DNA from: Anaspis maculata
Taxonomy: Eukaryota > Arthropoda > Insecta > Coleoptera > Scraptiidae
Length of the DNA: 64,000 nt
Direction of reading: 5' to 3'
NCBI GenBank assembly: GCA_949128115.1
Contig: OX421966.1
Span: 4,774,001-4,838,000 of the forward strand
Positions 44,357 through 53,724 of this stretch are shown here, in pieces. The position numbers and the translations under genes are program-made. The first letter of the stretch is position 1, and each line of letters starts with the position of its first letter. The notes under the pieces were generated by a model. It ran no database searches, was not told where the DNA came from, and saw only the letters and a program-made list of their open reading frames with translations.

Positions 44357-44672
44357 CCACCTGGTAAATGTGGTGTACAAGTGTCGGTAAATGTGGTAAA
44401 TGTCTAGTAAATGTGTAAATGTCTGGTAAATGTGGTAAATGTGGTAAATGTGTGGTAAATGTCTGTAAATGTGGTAAATGTCTGGTAAATGTGGTAAATG
44501 TCTGGTAAATGTGTAAATGTCTGGTAAATGTGTAAATGTCTGGTAAATGTGTAAATGTCTGGTGAATGTGTAAATGTCTGGTAAATGGGTAAATGTCTGG
44601 TAAATGTGGTAAATGTGGAAGATGTCTGGTAAATGTCTGGTAAATGTGGTAAATGTCTGGTGAATGTGGTAA
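44357..44672. repeat. TAAATGTCTGG/TAAATGTGG tandem array, left
   Basis: About 30 short units of 8-12 bp (GGTAAATGT, GTAAATGTCTG, GTAAATGTG). A 153-codon minus frame across it (HLPDIYTFTR repeats) is an artefact. Confidence 0.9.
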
Positions 44673-45295
44673 TAAAAAATAATGAAAAATGCTACTCTCC
44701 AGCGCCAAACACAAAATTTGCGTCTATATAAAAACCAATACGGGTGATTTTATTAAAAGTTTTCACCTCCGATATTTTCCCGCACAAATTTTTCCTGCAA
44801 AAAAGCCAAAACTCATACGTTTTGTTTTTGAGAGGACATCTAACCAGCATATTTTTAATCTTGCTGTTTCACCTCACTATATAGGCAGGGGCTGCCCTTT
44901 TTAAAATCTTCAATGAGACTAGGGGTCTCCAACATATGGCATTTGAGGGGTGATCACTAATAACATAGGTAAACAAATTGTCAACAACCAATTAGCGCAT
45001 TTTTCAGTAATCCATTTGAAACAAGATAGATAGTAGTAGACCCTCAAGTAGCACATTTCTGGCGCGGCTTCCTATCAAACACATTGCAAGTAGCGAGTTT
45101 TTTGCAATTCCTGCAGGAAGTTCTCTGTTTCCATTACAACAATGCGGCAATGCCATTTGGAATAATCATACCACCTGCAAATGTCAATTTCAACAATTCA
45201 TAAACTTCTATAAATTGACAATTTTCTTCACACATTTGTTGGCAACTGCCGCATGAGGGTGCTGAAACGGGCGGGATATTCAAAATGTGCAGAGC
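44673..45295. other. No recognisable gene
   Basis: AT-rich interior of the 4.68-kb element; short frames only. Confidence 0.45.
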
Positions 45296-45434
45296 GGCTA
45301 TACTGTGAAAAATAAGATTTCATAAACGCTCTGTTATGTAAAAATTCCTGTCGGCCATTGGCTGTTGCCTAGGGAATAACAACGTAACAGAGCCATTATG
45401 AAATGTAATTTTTCAAAGAATCGGACCATAAGTA
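45296..45434. mobile_element. Hairpin MITE, relative of 22655-22795
   Basis: It shares CTCTGTTATGTAAAAATTC, CCATTGGCTGTTGCCTAGG and GTAACAGAGCC with the copy at 22655, with an inner inverted pair TTTCATAAACGCTCTGT / ACAGAGCCATTATGAAA. Confidence 0.75.
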
Positions 45435-45438
45435 GGTA

Positions 45439-45572
45439 CCGGGTGTTTATAAATGTCTATGATCGCATCGTCTCTGGAATCCGCTTTCATTCACTACAAT
45501 AATTACGCCTGTTACTGCGTTTTTCGGCCTGACCCATGCCTGCCGCGATCACAGATTCTTATAAACACCCCG
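45439..45572. mobile_element. TA-flanked MITE, 134 bp
   Basis: CCGGGTGTTTATAAATGTCT on the left and GATTCTTATAAACACCCCG on the right, with TA at 45437-45438 and 45573-45574. Inner pair ATGATCGC / GCGATCAC. Confidence 0.8.
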
Positions 45573-45576
45573 TATA

Positions 45577-45593
45577 AGTAGTAGTAGTAGTAG
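45577..45593. repeat. (AGT)n trinucleotide tract
   Basis: Five to six AGT units directly before the left end of the 2.69-kb element. Confidence 0.85.
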
Positions 45594-45595
45594 TT

Positions 45596-48284
45596 GGTAG
45601 GAGAGATGTGCCTGAGTTGGCATACATTTTGTGTTCAGGTTTCTATTTTTTTTCTTAACGCTCAGAAAACAATTCTATTTGCATTGAATTGAAGCCTAAT
45701 ATTTTGTATCAGAAATTCCGGGGCCTTTGTAGGGCTCTTTTAATTTTTTGTTTTTATTTCCTATCAAATACTCATAATATACCAACACCATCTTGTCCTG
45801 ACTTTGTGTAGGTGAGTTGACATTCATCATGTTATCGTCTTTAGCAACGACTATTTTACTACTTCACTTTACTATTTCACTAAGTGTACTTTATTGAAGA
45901 ATAATAGAATGTCATACAAAAATCTCATTCCAGTTGAAAAAGAATCCAAAGAGGAGAATTTGTGATAAAATTTCCAAACTTCACTGAAAAAAAAAAGTTC
46001 ACAATACACAATTTTGCGCAACCGCTTAGCGCATGCGCTAAATAACGAGGTGATTCGTTCTGGGTCTTCCGTATGTTACGCTGTAGAATATATGATTCTC
46101 AAACTAACCTCAACGGACTATGCGTTGTTTTCAAGTAGAAGTGATTACATAGAAAAATCAAAGTAAGCCTCGCAACCTATTCATGAAAGCACATTATATG
46201 TGAGGGATCATTTCCAAATGCCCCAAATTAAGGAATAAAAAAAATGAAACACTTCAACCATAACATTCAAATTTACCGCGAAGTTGTATGGGGATATTTT
46301 ATCTAATCAGTGCTGCACTGTATTGATGACAGCATGAGTCTTTTTTGAGCTGATAACTTTTTATAACCGGTTGGTTATTAGCGGTTGATATTAGATTGAG
46401 AGATACCTACTGTCATTTTTTTAACATATAAAATTTCTCGCTAAAACGTTGCGGTTATAACTTTGGTTATCAGCATTTGGCGGGAAAACAGTGAATTTAA
46501 TTGACGGAGAAAATTTTGCGGTACTTTGGCGGTACCGGCAAGGGAATAGAAATTTAATTTCCTGGAAACTTTTTGTTTTTATCTGAAATATTGGTATCTC
46601 AATAAAGACCTCTAATAAATCTAAGGTACGGCTAAAAAACAATTCAAAAACTCCAGCTTTAAAGGGTGATATCTTGGTAAAAAAGCTACAATTTAAAAAC
46701 GGCGTGAATGGCACTTTCACGCAAAGAGAAAATATCCCCTTGAAGTTGGTAACACCAGCTTGAAAACACCCCGTAGAATCCGTTCAAAACTTGAACCATA
46801 GGGGCTAACCATAGGCGGCCATCGGACTGATGGCCTGATGTTCTTGTGGGTCCATCGCAGAGGAGTCCATCGTCTTCAATTCTTCTTCCCTCGTCGCCAA
46901 GTCAAGTTTCTGAGGTTAGGTTAAGTACGTCTGACGTTTGAAAATTCTGGACCGCTGCTTTTTTCAAATTCAAATCTGTTGCCGCCAGAATTTGTTCCTC
47001 CACCATAACAATAACCAGCCCCATGGCCAGGTTATGGAATGTATAGGTCGCGGTAACATAACCGTCACCTTGGCACCCGCTATGGCAACGTTGCAAGTAT
47101 GCCTGACATGGCAACTGCGCAATGCGCATCTCTTTCGACGTTGAATTGACATAAAACGCTCGCGCAAGCGCAGACAGGGTGCCAGGGTACCGCTGTAGAG
47201 ATTCGTTTGTTTTCAACATTATCCACACAAATCTTAAGTTAAGCACAATTATTTTTTTGGTAAAGTGGCAATTGCTCAATAAATCATTTATATAATTGAT
47301 TACAACTGAAGAAAATGGTATTCACAAGTACTATTGAGAATAACATTATACCATATACCCATCCTTAGCACGCCATTTTTGTTCCCGCGACCTATAACCG
47401 ATGATGATATCAAAATGGCGGCACTTCCTTCACCGCTTATAACCAATCCTCGCTGAAACGTCAAATTATATAACCAAATGTAACCGGTCATGAAAAGTTA
47501 TTCGCTCGGAAAAGACTATGGTGTGACGACAGTCAGTTCTCTGGGTGGCACACACTTTTTCGACCGGCGAATATCCATTTTGAATCGGAAGACTTCACAA
47601 CTTGCTGATAAAACTGAACAGACAACAAAACGTCAACGTCAAACACAGATGTCAATTTCACTGTCGAATTTTGAACATGCGCGGTGACAACTTCTCTTTG
47701 TTTTCTTAGTTCGCACGACATCCGTGCCGGAGCGCCACTTCCGCGCAATATTGTGTATTGAAAGAAAAACATTTTCTTGTTGGCATTTTTGGTTAGAGCT
47801 CCACTTGTTATGGGCAGATATCACAAATGAAATTTTTTAACGCTCTGGAGACGCCAGTACACTCTGCATAGTATGCCATCTCGCCCGAGCCCCTGGTTTG
47901 CCAACCAGTCCTGAAATGCACTGTGTTAAGTTTATATTTCCCGCCGATTTATTTCTTTGGCCAACACTTGAAGGTTATAATGAGAGCACGAGCTCATAAT
48001 ACCAGAAATCATACATCAATTTGTTGAATTGATCCAGAGGAGCATTTTGGAGATAAAGACTATAACATTTACTTACCAGAAAAACTTTGAAGCCTAAATT
48101 TTCTTGTTTTGTAAATAACGTAGATACTCTTCCGTCAAGTGACGTTGCGATTGACATGGTAGCATTGACAAGCAGTTGTATCAACATTGCAGCAGAGCGC
48201 AGCGCAGTATTTCAAATAGTTTCCCGGGAAAAGGGCCCTATGCCAACTCAGACAGTATGCCAACTCAGGCACATCTCCCCTACC
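45596..48284. mobile_element. 2.69-kb TIR element nested in the 4.68-kb element
   Basis: GGTAGGAGAGATGTGCCTGA on the left and TCAGGCACATCTCCCCTACC on the right, pairing over 29 bp with one mismatch through GTTGGCATA. The right end repeats TATGCCAACTCAG twice. No clear target duplication. No recognised transposase inside. Confidence 0.65.
46349..47504. mobile_element. ~1.16-kb TIR element
   Basis: GATAACTTTTTATAACCGG on the left pairs with CCGGTCATGAAAAGTTATTC on the right, followed inward on both sides by GGTTAT words and TTA(T/G)AAGCGG. Frames at 46902-47279 and 46421-46720 (minus) have no recognised domain. Confidence 0.65.
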
Positions 48285-48795
48285 ATAAATAAATATAGGC
48301 TTTAGCAAAAAAGCGCCATTCAAATTGGCAGTGGCGTACCTTCAGGCTTGCGTGGGTAGGTACCTCTCCTCTATGGGGAGGGCAGGGAGGGCGTCGGTCG
48401 CTCTTCGGCGCCGATCAAGGGGAATATCAATTAATAAAGAAATTGCTTTTTTTCGGAGTGGAAGATTTTGCTTTTCCACTGAGCTTTTGCTTCGGCTTTT
48501 GCTATTTGTTGTTCTTGAACATCGAATACTGAAGTGATATCATCAATAGCATCAAGGTATAGCCGCCCGTACCCCGTACCTTGAAATTATTTTAAGCGTT
48601 GCGACGCTTTTCTTAAACCTTCATTACAAATTTTGTTCCGGTTTCTACAGGATGGTCCAATTTATAATAGCAATAATTCACCATTGGATGGTCAATCGAA
48701 AAATAAGTCGACGTGGATAATTTTATTTTTTCAAGAACACCTCCTGAGGAAAATGAAGCCCTTCAAAGTTGAGCTTTGAAAATCCGTCTGGTTAC
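47505..48795. other. No recognisable gene
   Basis: Interior of the 4.68-kb element. A minus-strand frame around 48420-48550 reads DDITSVFDVQEQQIAKAEAK and then breaks; it has the look of a coding remnant but I cannot assign it. Confidence 0.4.
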
Positions 48796-48796
48796 C

Positions 48797-49000
48797 GTCA
48801 GGTGAATATCTGGTAAATGTGTAAATGTCGGTAAATGTGGTAAATGTCTGGTAAATGTGTAAATGTCTAGTAAATGTCTGGTAAATGTGTAAATGTCTGG
48901 TAAATGTGTAAATGTCTGGTAAATGTGTAAATGTCTGGTAAATGTGGTAAATGTGGTAAATGTCTGGTAAATGTGGTAAATGTCAAATGTGGTGTACACA
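48797..49000. repeat. TAAATGTCTGG tandem array, right
   Basis: Same short units as at 44357-44672 and on the same strand, although the flanking TIRs are inverted. It ends at AAATGTGGTGTACACATTT, a small palindrome. Confidence 0.9.
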
Positions 49001-49025
49001 TTTTTCCTAGGTGGTCAACCCCTCG

Positions 49026-49033
49026 CCTCTGTG
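49026..49033. repeat. Right 8-bp target duplication of the 4.68-kb element
   Basis: CCTCTGTG, identical to 44338-44345. Confidence 0.8.
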
Positions 49034-50245
49034 CCTCCTACGATTTTGGGGCTTTGAATATCTAGTCAAAAAATTCACCCAGACACTTTTCTCTAAAACT
49101 GTTGCTGTGGACGAACCAATCATTTCAACAATATAAGGTGGGTCTCAAAGGAAACACGGTATATTGTTGCCTATGAAGTGGACTCCGGTAGCCATGAAAC
49201 ATTTCTGCTTGATAGTGGCGTGAATAGTACGCGCAAGGTGGAATTTCCTCCCCTGGATCTTTGAATGAGAAACATGTAAGAATATTTTGTGATGGCCAAT
49301 AAAGCTGAGCATTGTTGATAGGTTCTTCTTCCCATCTTCGAAACAGACACAAGTGATGAGACTGATGAGTGAACAGTTGATATTCACAGTGCTCATCCCA
49401 AAAATAATGAATTCTCTACAAAAAAAAATTGTGGTTTCTTCATTTAGGGGCATCATTGTCTGAAGCTGTCAAAAATAAAAATTACCGACAAATCCTATAT
49501 TTATGTTTATCTTGGACAGAAACAGCATTAATTGTTTACGCCTCCTTATATTACAAAGTCAGAGCATCAATTTTTTATTGAACAAGTTTTACACCTACTT
49601 TTTTTTCTGAAAATGGAATAATGGCTACAGAAAAGATGATTTTATGTTCCTATTGCCCGATAGATACAATAGCTTTTGGTATTTTCCGATAGAGGAAGAA
49701 CTTCGCTCAGTATAACACACAAACAGTGGAACCGCTCCATCATTCATTCATCAGTAAAAAAAAGAACTGCAAAAATTGTATGCATTTTCAGGAGAAAATT
49801 GGGCATATAATCACTTTCACAACAGATCAATTTTCTGATCTTGTAATGAATAGAGGCACATTGTTTTTATCGTTTTCAGGTATCAAATGGTTAAGAACAA
49901 TGAATTCTGTTGGAAATACTCAATTGAGATGTTTCTAACCATACGGAAACCGAAATTACAAAACGACAATTTCAGGTGGCAAAAATCGTCGTTTTTTCAG
50001 TAAAACTTGTTTAATCGTGTTTCAATTCAATTTTAAACACCATATTTGATATCAGAGGCCAAGATTTAGTTAGAAACGATACCACACTTGCCGATATCAA
50101 GTCGAGGTTTTTGAGAGAAAAACAAAATAAATTTTGCCGATCTTCTTTTTTTTTCCAGGCAATCCAAACTACTTATCAACAATTCAAACGTCAAGCAAAA
50201 ATTGTGAAGCCTTGAGGCATCCAAATATGATTTTTTTCATTTATA
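49034..50245. other. R-x right piece, then no recognisable gene
   Basis: 49034 to about 49140 continues R-x copy 3. The minus frames at 49125-49456 look mildly protein-like but carry no motif I recognise. The rest is AT-rich with short frames. Confidence 0.4.
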
Positions 50246-50309
50246 TAAGCTACAGGGTGTCATTTACGCATTTAAAATGGCAATATTTAGCCCCCTCCCC
50301 CACAATCAA

Positions 50310-50425
50310 TGACGCACAAGGGTGTGCCACCGAGTATTTTGATATGTTATTCCTTAGGTCTTACAAGGCCCGTATACCAAATTTCAGCTTTGTGGGAATT
50401 TGTTGCGGGTTAAAACCTAATATGC
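50310..50425. repeat. Repeat R-x, diverged inverted copy 4
   Basis: GAGTATTTTGATATGTTATT..CCTTAGGTC and ATACCAAATTTCAGCTTTG mirror the R-x words ACCTACGGAACAACATATC and CAAAGCTGAATTTTGGTAT. It follows a CTACAGGGTGTCATT word at 50250. Confidence 0.65.
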
Positions 50426-50699
50426 CTGGGCTAATATAGCTACATATGGTGACGAATACCAGCGCTCCTTTTCTCTCTCACGAATCTCTTCAGGCTGGTT
50501 TTGTGGTAAATATCCCACGAAATGTGTATCCTACTTGCATGGAACTTGTCAGTATCATGAAAAATCCTGTTTTTGAATTCCGTACCGTATCACAATATGG
50601 ACTAGATGCCTGTGATGTTTTCGGTGGTAGAGCATGTGCGAGTGCTGCTCCGTCATAAATTATTGTGTCACAGAATCCATCGAACCGTGATTGATCAAC

Positions 50700-51059
50700 G
50701 GTTGGTTCCAGGATTTTGAGAAGCTGTGATTTATGAGATGTTGGCGAAACACATTGTTGATTGGACAAACAAAGCAATATTTAGAAATGCGATTGAAACA
50801 ACATCAATATAGTTGCCGTCCTATCAACAATAAAAAGAGTGACATTACAGCCTTAGCTAGACATCATTTTGAAATGAAACACGAATTTGACTTTATTAAC
50901 CCAAAAATTTTATGTGAAGAAAGCCATCTTTTCAGAAGAAATCTTTTGGAAATGATGCACTTAAAAAATAATAACAATACTGTAAATTACAGAAGTGATG
51001 TCATGGGTTTAAGTGTGGTTTATAGTAATTTACTTGGAATGTGGGGAGGTGGTGTATGA
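50700..51059 (+). pseudogene. Penelope-like element, GIY-YIG endonuclease end
   Basis: The frame 50733-51059 matches the C-terminal GIY-YIG nuclease of Penelope-like retroelements: LLIGQTKQYLEMRLKQH (the YIG/IGQT part and the catalytic Arg helix), a Cys, then ALARHHFEMKHEFDF, KIL.EE, RRNLLEMMHLKNNNNTVNYR and SVVYSNLL, the usual C-terminal closing. In full elements this follows the RT and makes the nick that primes target-primed reverse transcription. The upstream RT is absent; the frame begins at a junction near 50730, and the first Tyr of GIY lies outside the frame. Downstream at 51241-51285 is a hammerhead-like motif, the usual position near the end of such elements. Truncated and non-functional. 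Confidence 0.75.
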
Positions 51060-51240
51060 TGACTGGTCGGGGGTGTTGGTTTTTTAATTGTTAATTTTTA
51101 TGACTTTTTGGTTTTCAACTTCAAATTTTTTTGACATATTTATTCCTTTTTTACACTGAGCCTTATATTTTTACAATTCCTGTAAGTTCTCGAATTTTAT
51201 GATGTATTCTTAGTTATTTATTGTATTATTTTTAGTTACT

Positions 51241-51285
51241 CGCCTTGAGAAAGACCTCGCCACGAGGTTGAAACGTTGGCAATTT
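51241..51285 (+). ncRNA. Degenerate hammerhead ribozyme motif of a Penelope-like element
   Basis: CTTGAGAAAGACCTCG then CCACGAGGTTGAAACGTTGG. A 7-bp stem II (GACCTCG/CGAGGTT, loop CCA) lies between a CTGANGA-like strand and the invariant GAAAC. The first core strand reads TTGAGAA rather than CTGANGA, altering a catalytic G, so cleavage is doubtful. Its position about 180 bp after the GIY-YIG stop fits the element's terminal repeat. Confidence 0.6.
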
Positions 51286-51328
51286 ATTAAAAGAAACAAA
51301 TTTACAAAAAACCGTCTGTCTTTCCCGT

Positions 51329-52588
51329 GATATCATAGAAATAAACAATTACCGTCCAATATCTATCCTTCCTGTTTTCTCAAAGTTCTTTGAGGAAGTG
51401 ATAAAGGTTAGAATTGTTCACTACTTTGATAGAAATGACCTCTTTTGTCCTGAACAGTTTGGTTTTAGAAGGGGTAAATCGACCATAAAGGCTGCTGTTC
51501 AATTGGTTGAGCATGTGTCGGGCGCCATTGACGGGAACATGTCGACGATTGCTGCAATGGTTGACTTGTCGAAGGCGTTCGACTGTGTTGACCATGAAAT
51601 ATTGCTGGCCAAGATGGAACACATGGGAGTTCGAGGTGGCTCACTGGATCTTTTACGTACCCATCTGCGGGATAGGCAGCAGTTCGTGTCTTTGATGTCG
51701 CAAACATCGACTTTGGGCATACTCGCTGGTGTTCCACAGGGGTCCATCCTTGGACCCATATTGTTTATAATATACCTGAACGATCCGACGCACTCTGTTA
51801 AGCCGACAAGATCAGTTTTGTTTGCAGATGACACAACATTCTACCAATCTGCCTTAAATGAGGAGTCCAATTCAATCAATTATGCAATTCTGAGAGCCGG
51901 CGAGTGGTTCTGCTCGAATCGATTACATGTGAATGTCGACAAGACACAAAATATAACTTTCTCCACTCGGGACCGGATAGGGGATGATCCTGTCAGATTC
52001 CTTGGAATTGTTATGGATCCCAGACTTTCATGGGCACCACATATAGATGACCTTGCTGGAAAGTTGAGCAAGGTGGTGTATCAAATCCGAAAAATTAAAG
52101 ATTACGTGAACACGGAAACTGCTCTCACTCTATACCACGCCAACTTTTCAAGCTTGGTCAACTATGGCATAGTTTTGTGGGGTTTCTCACCACAGCTAGA
52201 GAGAGTTTTCAAAATCCAAAAAAAAGTAGTTCGCATACTTTGTGGGGCTAAAATGGCAGATCACTGCAGACCTCTTTTCAAGTCCTTGGGACTGCTGACC
52301 GTTCCTGCATGTTATGTGTTTCAGTGTCTCTTGTATGCAAGAGAAAATCTCGAGATTTACACTGACAATGGTGATTTTCACGAGTACAACACAAGAAATA
52401 AAAATAACCTGACCATACCTTTTCACAGAGTTAAAGCTTCTCAACAGTCAACAAACTACATGTGTATCAGACTTTTCAACAGATTACCAAGCTGCATCAA
52501 AACCCTTAATGTAAGTCAGTTTAAGAAAGCCGTCAAGGTACTTTTGACTGAGAGAGCGTTATATTCGGTACGGGAGTTTCTTGAGTGA
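51329..52588 (+). CDS. Non-LTR retrotransposon reverse transcriptase, 5'-truncated but open
   Basis: A single open frame runs from the junction with the Penelope-like end to a TGA at 52586. It starts in NNYRPISILPVFSK (fingers), then has FGFRRGKST, VDLSKAFDCVDHEILL (first catalytic Asp), GVPQGSILGPILF, LFADDTT (catalytic YADD-type box), then LGI..D..LSW..HI and a long thumb/C-terminal part with YN-R-K and FHR-K, ending REFLE. The first ATG (51398) lies inside the fingers, so the true N-terminus with the endonuclease and ORF1 is missing: a classic 5' truncation on insertion. The FADD and PQGS style suits the Jockey/CR1 group; I cannot place the clade further. The lack of any stop over ~420 codons suggests a recent insertion. 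The 3' tail at about 52715-52745 is a TTATTCTATTC-type repeat instead of poly(A). Confidence 0.85.
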   Translation, partial: DIIEINNYRPISILPVFSKFFEEVIKVRIVHYFDRNDLFCPEQFGFRRGKSTIKAAVQLVEHVSGAIDGNMSTIAAMVDLSKAFDCVDHEILLAKMEHMGVRGGSLDLLRTHLRDRQQFVSLMSQTSTLGILAGVPQGSILGPILFIIYLNDPTHSVKPTRSVLFADDTTFYQSALNEESNSINYAILRAGEWFCSNRLHVNVDKTQNITFSTRDRIGDDPVRFLGIVMDPRLSWAPHIDDLAGKLSKVVYQIRKIKDYVNTETALTLYHANFSSLVNYGIVLWGFSPQLERVFKIQKKVVRILCGAKMADHCRPLFKSLGLLTVPACYVFQCLLYARENLEIYTDNGDFHEYNTRNKNNLTIPFHRVKASQQSTNYMCIRLFNRLPSCIKTLNVSQFKKAVKVLLTERALYSVREFLE

Positions 52589-52750
52589 TACCTACTGTTC
52601 TGTGGCGTCAACTCCTTGTTGTTTTATTGTATATTTTGTTGTTGTTTGAACATTTTTTACTCGTCTTATATTGACAAAGCCAATATTGTTGTATGCACGC
52701 AGTGATGGTGAATAAAGCTTATTTTATTATTCTATTCTATTATTCTGATA
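52589..52750 (+). other. 3' UTR and repeat tail of the non-LTR element
   Basis: AT-rich trailer with AATAAAGC and a terminal TTATT/CTATTC run. Its end marks the 3' insertion boundary. Confidence 0.6.
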
Positions 52751-53150
52751 AAGAACAAATTGTGCCAAAGACTTTTAGCCTCGTTATTGAAAAACGCCGA
52801 TTTGCATACTTGTTGATCATATCCATCTGAACTGGTTGAGAACAGTACCCAACTGCGTCAATAGTGCCGGAGCTATATAAAGGGTGGAGGAGAAAAATAT
52901 TTTTGTTTTTATTTATTTCAAAAACCGAGATAGATGAAGTGGACAAAATTGGGGAATTGATGCGTCATTCAATGCATGTGAAGACACAGCAAACCGTTTT
53001 GAAATATCTTGAAGCGTTCTTGAAATCAGTTGGTATCAGTTTACTATGCAGTTGTTGAAAATCTCTGTCTGTTGTCGTTTATATTTCATTTCTGTCAAAT
53101 CTAAGTTCAAAATCAACAATGTAAATAATAATAACAAAGTTTAATCGTTG
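52751..53150. other. Possible BEL/Pao LTR remnant
   Basis: On the minus strand this follows the Pol stop and a purine-rich AGAGGGCGGAGAACG stretch (53165-53180), where a 3' LTR would start. LTR ends cannot be fixed. No coding signal. Confidence 0.35.
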
Positions 53151-53154
53151 ATTG

Positions 53155-53665
53155 TTCGTAACGTTCTCCGCCCTCTACGAAATGACGACCACTTTCGTCA
53201 GCGGTCTTCTGAACGTCCCTTTCGTAGTGATGACGTCTACCACTCGCACCTGGTTGTCCTTTCCTTTGTAGAGTGCAGTAATCCGTCCAAGCGGCCAGGT
53301 GTTTCGGAGTTGATCCTCATCCACGATGTCGCCAAGTCATCGATTTTCGGTGGTTCCGTCCTCTCGTGCCAGTTCTTGGAAGTACTCTTCAATCCATCTC
53401 CGCCAAAAAGAATTTGTCATGTCTGTGACTTTTTTCAATTGCTTCTTCGTCAAGGCGTCGTCGTCAATTCTTCTACTGAACGATTCGGATGGGTAGTCGT
53501 TCGGCGGTAACGGGCGTGGATCCGTGGGATCGACGGGCAGGTGAGTTAAGGGTCGACGATTTATCACGAACTCAACTCTTGTCAGGAAGGTCAAAAGTTC
53601 TTCGTCTTTCGGATGTTGTGTGTGTAACACTGCCTTCAGGGCGCGTTCAACTAAGCGGATCAGTC
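53155..53665 (-). pseudogene. BEL/Pao retrotransposon Pol, integrase C-terminus
   Basis: Reading down from about 53665: ERALKAVLHTQHPKDEELLT, then VEFVINRRPLTHLPVDPTD (the N-x-RPLT box after the integrase core), PLPPNDYPS, KKVTDMTNSFWRRWIEEY (the FW-RW-EYL box), then after a frame change VDEDQLRNTWPLGRITALYK and VRVVDVITTKGTFRRPL. This is the standard end of BEL/Pao Pol (DUF5641). A single frameshift near 53340 separates the two halves. The 5' side breaks at about 53665, where sequence shared with the tetraspanin 3' flank starts, so RT, RNase H and the catalytic integrase core are missing. Retrotransposon relic, not expected to function. Confidence 0.75.
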
Positions 53666-53724
53666 ACTTCACTCCACGCCCTTATAGATACTGATACTAC
53701 ATACACTGATGGCTGTTGTTTTAT

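Larger units (their letters stand above)
44346..49025. mobile_element. 4.68-kb TIR element with 8-bp target duplication
   Basis: TIRs of 17 bp: CGAGGGGTTAACCACCT on the left and AGGTGGTCAACCCCTCG on the right (one mismatch). Perfect 8-bp direct repeats CCTCTGTG flank it. The flanks join into one R-x copy, confirming a single insertion. Just inside each end is an array of TAAATGT words and a GGTGTACA motif. An 8-bp duplication fits hAT- or P-type transposition. I find no transposase. The interior holds nested TIR elements at 45596-48284 and 46349-47504 and two MITEs. Confidence 0.8.

Noticed and set aside
44253..44714. 153-codon minus-strand frame with HLPDIYTFTR repeats
   Set aside because: It is a reading of the TAAATGT tandem array; the frame exists only because the unit lacks stops in that phase.
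48325..48537. 70-codon plus frame with Arg-rich and Leu-rich parts
   Set aside because: It is antisense to an equally weak minus-strand remnant and lacks any motif; neither can be supported.
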